Of a DNA stretch of 17,185 nucleotides, positions 1-7,848 are shown in pieces. Position numbers and translations under genes: made by a program. The notes beneath the pieces are model-generated. The model did no database searches and was not told the DNA's origin. It saw nothing but the letters and a program-made list of their open reading frames with translations. The stretch's first letter is position 1. Every line of letters begins with the position of its first letter. Source of the DNA: an uncultured bacterium (GTDB taxonomy: Bacteria; Bacteroidota; Ignavibacteria; Kapaibacteriales; UBA4661); the NCBI GenBank assembly GCA_937899715.1, contig CALCNX010000093.1, positions 1 through 17,185 on the forward strand. Direction: 5' to 3'.

Positions 1-50
1 TACGAGATACAAGCTAGTGACTGGAGTTCAGACGTGTGCTCTTCCGATCT
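1..50. other. Illumina TruSeq index (P7) adapter contamination
   Basis: Bases 1-8 are the end of the P7 flow-cell sequence, 9-16 (ACAAGCTA) sit where the 8-base sample index belongs, and 17-50 match the standard 34-base TruSeq read-2 adapter ending in CTCTTCCGATCT. This is not genomic DNA. It creates false peptides at the contig edge: rightward ORFs beginning MTGVQTCALPIS and MLFRS, and the leftward tail RKSTRLNSSH. All are familiar translation products of this adapter in protein databases. Genomic sequence begins at 51. Confidence 0.97.
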
Positions 51-739
51 CGCTCCAGTGTGCGATTGCGGAGTTTGATAGCCAGACGTGCTCCCAGAAA
101 CGACATTGGCGTAGAAGTAATCATCAGCCCCAGCGCTATGCCCCAATCAATATGCCCCAGCATCCAATGTCCAATCGTGGCAGGAATGGCGAGAATAGCC
201 ACACAAAAAAGCGAGGTTGCTGTGGCTTGCTTGAATTTCATCCCATTGACCCGCACAAACGCCGGAACCATCACCAAACCACCACCAATAGCAAGGAAAC
301 CGGAAAGAAATCCCGCAAAAGCGCCCGTCAGCGCAAGGCTAATGGGCGTAAAATTCTCTTTTCTATCCGACTCCGCCAAAAGCCACCCCCGCACAAAAAA
401 CGTCGCACCCACAAGCAGCATAAAACCTCCCGTGTATATCATCATGGCTTCCCCTGCGACGAGTTTGGTGAGCCACGTGCCCAGAATATTTGCCGGAAGT
501 GCTCCTAAAAGCACCCACTTGACGACATCGAATTGGATGAGTTTCTCGCGGTAATACGCGATTGTGCCAGATATTGCCGACGGAAGCGCCGACGGAAGTG
601 GCGTAGCCAATGCCAGCATAGGCGACAAGCCTAGAAAAATCTTCAAGAGCGGCGTAGCAATGAGCGCCCCGCCAATTCCGAACAGCCCCGCGCTAAAGCC
701 GATAGTGCCGCCGATGCAAGCAATGATGAAGTAGAACAT
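51..739 (-). CDS. TauE/SafE family membrane permease (C-terminus lost at contig end)
   Basis: Integral inner-membrane protein of the TauE/SafE (sulfite exporter / DUF81) family. Members move sulfonates, sulfite or other small organic anions; the substrate here cannot be told. Two homologous halves are visible, each with a glycine-rich transmembrane signature: GFSAGLFGIGGALIATPLL near the N-terminus and GFLSGFLAIGGGLVMVPAF about 135 residues later, which is the typical duplicated fold. I chose the ATG at 739. A TTG at 763 would add eight hydrophobic residues, and neither start has a clear Shine-Dalgarno. Genomic coding ends at about residue 230 (LAIKLRNRTLE). The frame then runs through the adapter to a false stop at 14, giving the artefactual tail DRKSTRLNSSH. 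Family members usually continue for one more membrane helix, so the true C-terminus is missing. A terminator and an inverted repeat upstream suggest its own transcription unit. Confidence 0.88.
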
Positions 740-780
740 GAGCAAGAATAACAAATTGAACAATGAGTGGACGGGAACTT

Positions 781-832
781 ACATTTTCTTCGCTAGAAGC
801 GCAAACGGAATAGCGCACTCCAAAGAAAATGT
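781..832. repeat. 10-bp perfect inverted repeat in the permease leader
   Basis: ACATTTTCTT (781-790) and AAGAAAATGT (823-832) are perfect inverted copies around a 32-base spacer, which itself contains CGCT (791-794) and AGCG (812-815) in inverted orientation. The element lies between the receptor terminator and the permease start (739 or 763). It could be an operator or a leader hairpin. AT-rich dyads of this size can also arise by chance. Confidence 0.45.
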
Positions 833-834
833 TC

Positions 835-866
835 AAAAAAATGGCTCCAGCTTTTGTGCTGAAGCC
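835..866 (-). terminator. Rho-independent terminator of the TonB-dependent receptor gene
   Basis: Read leftward, a 9-bp stem GGCTTCAGC / GCTGGAGCC (866-858 with 851-843) closes a 6-base loop and is followed, after one A, by seven T residues (841-835). The only imperfect pair is U-G on the leftward transcript; on the opposite strand it would be a C/A mismatch. This supports leftward function. It starts 45 bases past the receptor stop codon (912). Confidence 0.82.
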
Positions 867-911
867 ACTGCCAAAAATCAAGCTACAATAATCCGACCGC
901 CAAAAATGCTC

Positions 912-3900
912 TTAAAACGTGTAGCGAACACCAATCTGCATTTGCCAGCGTGCAAGCAAATTGTCTTTTACGAAGATAGTGCCGCCCTGAGGAGTCTGAA
1001 AGTCCAGTTTCATGCGCCCGTCGGACTCGAAGCCGTTGAATTTTGCCAAGCCGTAACGGGACTGTCCGCTAAAGTCGCCTTGTGAGGGACGAGTAACGTA
1101 CTGAATATGCCCCCATGCAGGATTCAGCAAATTAAGCACATTGAAAAGATTCACCGTCAGCTGCACACGACCCACACCGGTCGGAATATCCTGAGCAACC
1201 AACAAATCAAGCTCATTGACCCATGGCTCACGACCTGCGTTTCTATCAACAATCTTGCCTCGATATTGGCTCAGAACAGGGTCATTGGTGATAAACGTAT
1301 TCAGCGCGTTCCAGCCTGCATCTGTCATAGATACTTGGCTGCGGTCGCGCGGAACAAAGAACAGTGCTTGATTGACGGGTTCACCAAATAAGCCTGCAGC
1401 ATTATTCGGGTCGCCGTTATAGACATAACTAAACGTTCTGCCGGAGCGCCCTTCGTAGCGAAGACTCACTGTTGTTGCAAACGGTGATTCGGTTGTTCCA
1501 TACTGGAAGCGATACGAGGCAAAAGCAACGATACGGTGCGGTATATCAAAGACCGAACGGGTGAGCGGCAACTTATTCGGGTCAACCGACGGCACGAAGA
1601 AATTTTCATCCGCAATAAAGCCCGGATTGGAGTTCACATCCCACGATTCACCATAGGTGTAGGCGAGATTCATACCAAAATTTTTCCATACCTGATTTTC
1701 TTCATCTGTCGCTTTTACGCCCGTGTAACCAATGGGCTTCTGAATTTGTGCCACGATATTAAATTGATACCCCTCTTGCGTGTTAGTGAGATAGAAAGCA
1801 TCACCAAAGCTGCCGGCAACGGCTCCCGTACCGCCATCACGTTTGAAAATGGGACGACCATCAACGCTGTTAATCGTTGACGAGCCTAAACGCAAATTTT
1901 GATACAACGGTTGATTGAATAATTTCGAGTATATGCCCTCAACCGAAGCAAGGAAGCCAAGTGGAAGCTGCTGCTCAAAGGCGATATTGGAGCGCCACGT
2001 CTGCGGCAAGCGGAAGTTCGGGTCAATGAAATTCACCGTTGCAAAGTAATTACCCGGAGTCAAACCGCTTTGCTGCGCGGGCGGATTGTTCGGGTTCATA
2101 AACTGTCCCGGATAGCGAGCACCTGTAACCGAGCCGTCAAAAATAAAATTCGTGGCAATATCAACCCCTGTATTGCTGTACTGGTTCGAGAGCCAGACTA
2201 GCGGTGAACGACCATTAAACATACCTGAGCCGCCACGCAATTTCGTCTGGCGATTGCCGTCGGACAAATCAAGGTCAAACCCAACGCGCGGCGCGATGAG
2301 CAGTGCAGCATTGGGAACAACATTCGTTGCTTTTCCAAATGCTTGTTGTGCTGCGGGGTTTAAGTATGGTTGCGTTGGCAGCAGGAACATATCGCCGCGA
2401 ACACCCATTGTGATACGAAGCAGCTTGCTCACATCCCACTCGTCCTGAACGTACAAACCAAGTTGCATCGAAGCAAAATTTGCCGTTGGTGTTTTGCCGT
2501 ATTTCGCAACGTCGGTGCTGTATCGGTTAATGTAGCCGAATGGCGTACCTTTCTCGAAATCATCCACGCTGCCAAAGAGGTAATTTCCAAAATACCACGG
2601 GAAGAAAACGTTTGCTGAAGAGTAAAACTCGTTGTGCGTACCGATGGTAAGCGAGTGGCTGCCCAAGAACATAGTGAAATCGTCCGTCACTTCGATAATC
2701 GTTTGGTTCAGCGAATTTGCTTGCGAAAACGGCTCCACACCCATTGTGACTGCTTCGCCATTCGGACCCGCTATCACACTCACATATGGAAAAATACCGC
2801 CTGCAAAATTACCGCGACGGTCGTTTACATTCATGAGCGAAACACGAAGTTCATTTGCCGCATCGCTTCCGAAACTGCTGTTCAACTGTGCAACGGTATT
2901 ATTCTGAAGACTGGAGAACACATATTTCAACCCCGAAAGAGAGAGAGCAGCCGGCGTTCTGTCCACGCCTCTGTCCTGCGTTGCGCTGACAATGTTGTGG
3001 CGCACGGTCAGACGATGCTCATCGGAAATATTCCAATCAAGACGCAGAAAGCCTTTAATATCGCCAATTTGTCCTGTGAAGGTGTCGTAATTGCCCGGGT
3101 CATAGTTGTATTTTGTTTTTGCAATCGAAATAATGCGGTCAATCGTGGCGCGGGAAACAGGAAAATTCACGGCTGCGCCCGGTTGATTGATGGACAATTC
3201 CGCAGGTTGCGACACGCGCCGCGTTTCCAAATTCGCAAAGAAAAAGAGCTTGTCCTGCACCAATGCTCCGCCCAAACGCGCACCAACCGTGAAATCGCTA
3301 AAGGTACTAAGCGGAGTGCGTTGCGCTGCATTATCACTGGGACTAAGCCCTGCCAGTGCTTGGTTTTTGAGAACAGCATACGCGGAGCCTGAGAGCGTGT
3401 TTGTGCCGGAGCGTGTAACAGAATTGACCAGACCACCCGTAAAACCGCTCTGCCGCACATCGAAGGGAGCAACGGAAACTTGCATTTGCTCAATCGCATC
3501 AAGGCTAATCGGCTGTGCTGCTGCCTGACCGCCGGGCGCACCTGTGCTGGAAAGACCAAAGAGGTCGTTGATAACCGCACCGTCCACTTGGATATTATTG
3601 TAACGGTTGTTTTGCCCGGCAATGTTAATACCGCCCACATTATCGCCCGCACCAACATTGGAGCCGATGACAAGAGGGTTCGTGCGGGTCATTTCTTGGA
3701 AAGAGCGCGAAAGATTCGGCGTACGCTCTAATTGTGCTGTCGAAATCTCACTTCCCGCCCCGATGCGTGATGCAGCCTTTTCACGGTTAGCGGTTACTTG
3801 CACTCCCTGCAAAGTTACGTCTTGTGCGGTCATCGAAATATCCACACGGCGATTTTCACCCAAGCCGAGCGTAATATCTTTCAATTCTTCTTTTTTATAG

Positions 3901-4226
3901 CCGAGCAACGTGACGGTAATCGTGTAAGGACCGCCCACACGCAAGCCGCGCAGGTTATAGTTCCCATCTGAACGCACAACGGCATTGTATTGCGTACCCG
4001 ACGGCACGTGAACAACAGAAACACGCGCTCCGGAGAGGCTACGCAATTTCACCTGCTCCATCGTAATTTTTCCCGCAAGTGCTTCATCAAGCTGTCTCAA
4101 GTAATCCGTGCCGTCGGAGACGACACCGGAAAGTGCGGAGGTGGTCACACCTTGCGCACGTACTATTGGCGCGGCATTGCTCAAAAGCAGGATACAAACG
4201 CCAAAACAAAGAATCAATCTTTTCAT
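912..4226 (-). CDS. Oar-like TonB-dependent outer-membrane receptor
   Basis: A 1104-aa outer-membrane active transporter, powered by TonB-ExbBD; the ligand is unknown. Residues 1-24 form a signal peptide (hydrophobic core CFGVCILLL, cleavage near VRAQG). About 30-135 is a carboxypeptidase-regulatory-like beta-sandwich (ALSGVVSDGT ... GNYNLRGLRVGGPYTITV). A TonB-box-like stretch TLQGVQVTA (138-146) precedes the plug (about 150-280), which carries the Oar signatures NNRYNNIQVDGAVINDLFGL, AQPISLDAIEQMQVSVAPFD and GFTGGLVNSVTRSGTN. The rest is beta-barrel, ending GVRYTF with the terminal Phe used by the BAM machinery. The ATG at 4226 precedes the signal peptide directly; no strong Shine-Dalgarno is seen. 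The N-terminal sandwich has an inserted segment (about 40-66). No SusD-like lipoprotein gene adjoins it, which argues against a SusC/D polysaccharide system. The MCP gene lies 146 bases upstream on the same strand. Confidence 0.92.
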   Translation of the reverse strand: MKRLILCFGVCILLLSNAAPIVRAQGVTTSALSGVVSDGTDYLRQLDEALAGKITMEQVKLRSLSGARVSVVHVPSGTQYNAVVRSDGNYNLRGLRVGGPYTITVTLLGYKKEELKDITLGLGENRRVDISMTAQDVTLQGVQVTANREKAASRIGAGSEISTAQLERTPNLSRSFQEMTRTNPLVIGSNVGAGDNVGGINIAGQNNRYNNIQVDGAVINDLFGLSSTGAPGGQAAAQPISLDAIEQMQVSVAPFDVRQSGFTGGLVNSVTRSGTNTLSGSAYAVLKNQALAGLSPSDNAAQRTPLSTFSDFTVGARLGGALVQDKLFFFANLETRRVSQPAELSINQPGAAVNFPVSRATIDRIISIAKTKYNYDPGNYDTFTGQIGDIKGFLRLDWNISDEHRLTVRHNIVSATQDRGVDRTPAALSLSGLKYVFSSLQNNTVAQLNSSFGSDAANELRVSLMNVNDRRGNFAGGIFPYVSVIAGPNGEAVTMGVEPFSQANSLNQTIIEVTDDFTMFLGSHSLTIGTHNEFYSSANVFFPWYFGNYLFGSVDDFEKGTPFGYINRYSTDVAKYGKTPTANFASMQLGLYVQDEWDVSKLLRITMGVRGDMFLLPTQPYLNPAAQQAFGKATNVVPNAALLIAPRVGFDLDLSDGNRQTKLRGGSGMFNGRSPLVWLSNQYSNTGVDIATNFIFDGSVTGARYPGQFMNPNNPPAQQSGLTPGNYFATVNFIDPNFRLPQTWRSNIAFEQQLPLGFLASVEGIYSKLFNQPLYQNLRLGSSTINSVDGRPIFKRDGGTGAVAGSFGDAFYLTNTQEGYQFNIVAQIQKPIGYTGVKATDEENQVWKNFGMNLAYTYGESWDVNSNPGFIADENFFVPSVDPNKLPLTRSVFDIPHRIVAFASYRFQYGTTESPFATTVSLRYEGRSGRTFSYVYNGDPNNAAGLFGEPVNQALFFVPRDRSQVSMTDAGWNALNTFITNDPVLSQYRGKIVDRNAGREPWVNELDLLVAQDIPTGVGRVQLTVNLFNVLNLLNPAWGHIQYVTRPSQGDFSGQSRYGLAKFNGFESDGRMKLDFQTPQGGTIFVKDNLLARWQMQIGVRYTF

Positions 4227-4372
4227 AGTAGGATATGTGAATAGTGAAAAAAGGGGGTACGTTGCCTCAACCTGTTATTTTGCACATTCAAGCGAAATCA
4301 ACTCTGAAAACACGGTGCAGTCCTGAAACGTGAGATATTCCCGAAATTGGTTTTTGACCACACTTCGGCAAT

Positions 4373-6430
4373 TTAATTATTTACGAGCACAAATCTACTG
4401 ACAACTGCTTGTAATTTTTCCGTCAAGTCCGCAAGCTCATCTGCCGCTTCTGCTATGCTATGCGCCTTAGCATTTGATTGCTCGGTAAGCGTGTTCACCG
4501 AGCCGATACGCTCGGCTATCATGGAGCTTGTTTTTGCTTCCTCGCGTGTGGTATCGGATAGTTGAGTCATAAAACTAGCAACTGTGCGCGTTTTGGCGAT
4601 AATGTCCGAGAGTGCTTCTGTGGTCTCGCCTACGAAATGACCACCTTCCGCTACAAGCGCTGTTGCGGTCTCCATAGAACGTACCGACAGAAGGGTGTTC
4701 TTTTGTATCTGTGCAATCATTGTCGAAATTTCTTTGGTTGCTTTTTGTGTTCGCTCGGCGAGCTTGCGTACTTCATCGGCAACAACCGCAAAACCACGTC
4801 CTTGCTCGCCTGCACGAGCGGCTTCAATAGCGGCGTTCAATGCCAGAAGATTCGTCTGGTCGGCAATTTCTTCGATGACCGACACAATTTCGCCAATCTC
4901 CTCGCTTGATGTACCCAAATGCTGAATCGTAGTGGAAGAATCCATGACTACTTTGGCGACTTTCTCAACGTTACTGACCATTTGCCGCATACTTTCCCCG
5001 CCACGCGCCGCCACAGCACTGGCTTCATGGGCTTCTTGCGCCACAAACGCCGCCTGCTTTGTGTTTTCGCCAATCGTCGCGCTAATTTCTTCCACGGCAG
5101 CCGCAATTTCGGCGGTACGCTCTTTTTGTGTTTCCATCCCGACCGCAATATCACCTGTACTGCGTGCAATATGCGACGAAGCAAGTGTAATTGCTTGTGT
5201 GGCGCTCACTACCTCCCAGACAAGCAATCCAATATCCTCAACCACACTATTGAAACCACGAAAGAGGTTATTGATAGCTGCATCACTGTCTTGAGGCAGT
5301 TTCACCGTCAGGTCGCCCATCGCAAAGTTCTGCATCGCAAGCAGCATCCTTTGTATGCTTTGCGCCAAGTGGACACCGTTCTCTTCGACTATTTCCCGCG
5401 TCAGTTGTGCTTCCTCTGCAGAGCGCTCCGCCTCTGCGCTCTTTTCGCGTACTTCTTCGAGCGACGTGTGCAAACTGTGAACCATCATATTGAATGATTC
5501 TGCCAATGCTTGAATTTCGTCGTTGGTACGCACTTCCACCTGCACTCCGTTTTTGCCCGACGCAATGTCGTTGGCGGCACGAGTCAGCACTTCCATTGGC
5601 TCGGTGATGCGCCGCGCCAAATAAAGCGCGATTCCCAATGCCAAAACAAAAAGCGCCACCCCAGCAATGCGCGTGAAGGTCTGGAAACGCTCTGCTTTCG
5701 AGTCGCGGTCATGCACAATAGCATCCATCTGTGGTGTAAGATTTATGCTCATACTGTCCAACCGCGCTCGCGCAGCATTGATGCTGTTACTCACGCTTAC
5801 GTACTCCCGAAAGCCGCTTTGATACGTGAGCATAAGTGAGCGGAGCTGCTCTTTCTCGCTGCTTCCAAGTGAGGTTTTATCAAGTTTTTCAAGAAAGGAC
5901 GTAACAGTCTCATTGACGCTTTGGATATACTTCGTAGAACCACGATTAATAAAGTCCTTTTCATGCCGCCGCGCAAGGTACATTTCCGCCAAAAGTCCGA
6001 TTTGACCGGACTTCTTTGTGGCTTCTTCCACCGCATGAACCTGCTTCCGAAATTCTCCTTCTATCCCCAAATCCTGCGTCAGTCCACGCTTTTTCACATC
6101 GGCAATAAGCGCACGAGCATCAGTGCGGTATTCAGCAATACGCCCCACGACACGTGCTATTGCAGGGTCATCGTGCACACTAAGCGTGCGCACAAGCGCT
6201 TCCACATTATTTTCGAGAATACGAATAAGTGCAGTATCGCGCTTCGCAAGAAAATCCCTCTCGGCGGAACGTGCTTCTAAGAAAAAAATCTTTGCCAAGC
6301 GCATTGTACCTTGCTCATTCAGTGCTTCACGTTGGGTGGAATTAAGGAGCATAATCACCCCGCTACACGCAAGAATGATACACGCCAGACCGACAATTTT
6401 TTGGTACAGCGATAGTCGCAGTTGTTTCAT
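4373..6430 (-). CDS. Methyl-accepting chemotaxis protein with HBM-like periplasmic sensor
   Basis: A 685-aa transmembrane chemoreceptor that controls CheA through CheW. It has TM1 at about 11-29, a helical periplasmic sensor at 31-250, TM2 at 252-272, HAMP at about 270-322, a second HAMP-like helical segment at about 355-410 (MLLAMQNFAMGDLTVKLP), and a cytoplasmic signalling coiled coil at about 430-685. The hairpin tip (517-560) contains IEEIADQTNLLALNAAIEAA and GRGFAVVADEVRKLAERT, the hallmark of the family. The sensor repeats the motif A-R-x-x-E-x-D-F at 53-60 and 153-160, as in helical bimodular (HBM) sensors; this assignment is by pattern. I chose the ATG at 6430 because GGAG lies five bases upstream (ATGGAGAATTGATG) and the product starts with a basic residue then TM1. 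The frame is open to 6682, but that extension does not look like protein. No che genes are in the window, and there is no C-terminal CheR-tether pentapeptide (it ends VLVNN). Confidence 0.93.
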   Translation of the reverse strand: MKQLRLSLYQKIVGLACIILACSGVIMLLNSTQREALNEQGTMRLAKIFFLEARSAERDFLAKRDTALIRILENNVEALVRTLSVHDDPAIARVVGRIAEYRTDARALIADVKKRGLTQDLGIEGEFRKQVHAVEEATKKSGQIGLLAEMYLARRHEKDFINRGSTKYIQSVNETVTSFLEKLDKTSLGSSEKEQLRSLMLTYQSGFREYVSVSNSINAARARLDSMSINLTPQMDAIVHDRDSKAERFQTFTRIAGVALFVLALGIALYLARRITEPMEVLTRAANDIASGKNGVQVEVRTNDEIQALAESFNMMVHSLHTSLEEVREKSAEAERSAEEAQLTREIVEENGVHLAQSIQRMLLAMQNFAMGDLTVKLPQDSDAAINNLFRGFNSVVEDIGLLVWEVVSATQAITLASSHIARSTGDIAVGMETQKERTAEIAAAVEEISATIGENTKQAAFVAQEAHEASAVAARGGESMRQMVSNVEKVAKVVMDSSTTIQHLGTSSEEIGEIVSVIEEIADQTNLLALNAAIEAARAGEQGRGFAVVADEVRKLAERTQKATKEISTMIAQIQKNTLLSVRSMETATALVAEGGHFVGETTEALSDIIAKTRTVASFMTQLSDTTREEAKTSSMIAERIGSVNTLTEQSNAKAHSIAEAADELADLTEKLQAVVSRFVLVNN

Positions 6431-6690
6431 CAATTCTCCATTTCCTGAGTGTTTGGGTGGGATACGCCGCCGGGAAGTCCTCCTATTCATTTCCCTTAGA
6501 TTCCACCGAATGTTTTGCAAGCAAGTTGTATCACAATCTGTATCATCAGTATTTACAACCAATGCGTGATAATACGGCGTGTAGAACAGTTGCCGCAATA
6601 TAAAAGCACAGACTTTGGAAGCAGCAAAAAAACATAATATTACCAAATCGTAACATTGATGCCGATTAAAAGCTAGTTTCAAGTACAGAT

Positions 6691-6819
6691 TTTTGACACG
6701 GATGAGATAGGATTTCGGGGATTACACGGATTTTCTGAAAAATTAAGACCATTTTGCATGCGTATAAGTCTCTTCACTATCCGTGTAATCTGTGCAATCC
6801 TCTTCAATCCGTGTCAAAA
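6691..6819. repeat. Imperfect palindromic intergenic element with ATCCGTGT-type blocks
   Basis: Two 41-base arms are inverted copies around a 47-base spacer (6732-6778). The outer 13 bases (TTTTGACACGGAT, 6691-6703, against 6807-6819) and the inner 11 bases (ATTACACGGAT, 6721-6731, against 6779-6789) match perfectly. The 17 bases between them match at 9 positions, giving 33 of 41 overall. Each arm therefore holds two copies of the word ACACGGAT, four in all. The outer blocks resemble the ends of a REP- or MITE-like unit. A long transcript through it could fold into an extended hairpin. No ORF lies inside. Confidence 0.8.
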
Positions 6820-6887
6820 TTGCTCATCTTTGTAATTCGTACCATTGTACACCGCATCGGCAAAAATTGATTTGATATTCCAAAAAA

Positions 6888-6910
6888 ATTGTCCATCTTT
6901 CGAGGACAAT
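6888..6910. repeat. 7-bp inverted repeat in the PPK2 leader
   Basis: ATTGTCC (6888-6894) and GGACAAT (6904-6910) are perfect inverted copies around a 9-base loop, ending 36 bases before the PPK2 start codon. It may be an operator or a leader hairpin. The stem is short and chance is possible. Confidence 0.35.
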
Positions 6911-6946
6911 CCCCAATTTCTTTTTGCATACAATTCCACAATTACC

Positions 6947-7818
6947 ATGAAACACTCTCCATTCCTTGCTCCCACCGATGGGAAACCGATAAAACTCAGC
7001 AAGTACGACCCCGCTTTTACAGGCAAGTACAAAAACGCTGAAGAAACCAACGAAAAACTCCAAAAAGGTATCGCAAAAGTGGCGAAATTACAGGATATTC
7101 TCTACGCCCAGAACACCTATGGGCTGCTTATCATCATTCAAGCCATGGATGCTGCGGGCAAGGACAGCGCTGTGAAGCACGTTTTTTCGGGGGTGAATCC
7201 ACAAGGCTGCACCGTTGTCAATTTCAAAGCTCCTTCGGCACTTGAACTTGACCGCGATTATCTCTGGCGGGCACACAAAGATATGCCGGAGCGAGGCGGT
7301 ATCGGCATTTTCAACCGCTCGTATTACGAAGAAGTATTGATTGCACGAGTGCATCCCAAAATTTTAGAAAGCCAGCAACTCCCCGAAGAAGCCCGTCACA
7401 AGCACATCTGGCAAGACCGCTTTGAACAAATCAATGCCTTTGAAAAACATCTTGTGCAAAATGGTATTCTCGTTCTTAAATTTTTCCTCAATGTCTCCAA
7501 AGGTGAGCAAAAGCGCCGCTTTCTGGAACGCATAGACAACCCCGATAAAAACTGGAAATTTGCCCTTTCTGACGTGAAGAGCGTGGGTACTGGAACGACT
7601 ACCAACGCGCCTACGAAGATGTATTCACGAACACCAGCACAAAATTCGCCCCGTGGTATATCGTTCCGGCGGACAACAAATGGTTTACCCGCATTGTTCT
7701 GAACGACGTAATTACGGACACGCTGGAGAAGTTGGATTTGCGCTATCCTGAAGTCAGCAAAGAGCAGCGCGAAGCGCTTCAAAAGGCGAAAAATACCTTG
7801 CTCAAGGAAAAAAACTAA
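6947..7818 (+). pseudogene. ppk2: Polyphosphate kinase 2 (class III-like), frameshifted by a one-base deletion
   Basis: Polyphosphate:nucleotide phosphotransferase of the PPK2 family, a soluble cytoplasmic enzyme that phosphorylates AMP/ADP (or runs in reverse) with polyphosphate. The Walker A loop is QAMDAAGKDSAVKHV, and the Walker B/lid-type region includes GIFNRSYYEEVLIARVHP, matching the PPK2 subgroup that acts on AMP and ADP. The first frame runs from the ATG at 6947 to DVK (codon ending 7579), then goes out of frame to a stop at 7702. One frame over, the normal C-terminus continues as RGYWNDYQRAYEDVF ... APWYIVPADNKWFTRIV and stops at 7818. Restoring one G between 7579 and 7580 gives DVKERGYWNDYQ and a full 290-aa enzyme, the usual family length. 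Both halves keep normal coding character, so this is either a sequencing/assembly error or a very recent mutation. No Shine-Dalgarno is seen. The next gene converges 30 bases downstream. Confidence 0.9.
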
Positions 7819-7848
7819 TAGGAGTTACGTCGGTCATTGCACGGAATT

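Larger units (their letters stand above)
6431..6946. other. 516-bp intergenic region between divergent MCP and PPK2 genes
   Basis: No gene is supported here. It should hold the promoters for the leftward chemoreceptor and the rightward PPK2 gene, but I see no convincing -35/-10 pair on either strand. It contains the palindromic element at 6691-6819 and a small inverted repeat at 6888-6910. The stretch 6490-6690 is AT-rich with no recognisable RNA or repeat. Confidence 0.6.

Noticed and set aside
17..554. Two overlapping rightward ORFs (163 and 172 aa) starting in the first 40 bases
   Set aside because: They begin inside the sequencing adapter and run antisense to the TauE/SafE permease; neither resembles a protein family.
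2634..3392. 252-aa rightward ORF inside the receptor gene
   Set aside because: It is antisense to an unambiguous TonB-dependent receptor, rich in Arg, Cys and His, with no domain or start signal. It is a shadow of the coding strand.
4341..4368. Hairpin CCGAA...TTCGG with inner TGGT/ACCA after the chemoreceptor stop codon
   Set aside because: The stem is interrupted and no T-run follows on the leftward strand, so I do not call it a terminator.
6431..6682. 84-residue N-terminal extension of the chemoreceptor frame
   Set aside because: The ATG at 6430 has a good Shine-Dalgarno and leads straight into TM1. The upstream residues look like translated noncoding DNA.
6845..6946. 34-residue N-terminal extension of PPK2 from a TTG codon
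   Set aside because: It lies in the leader with the inverted repeat, and the family normally begins close to the ATG at 6947 (KLSKYDPAFTG follows soon after).
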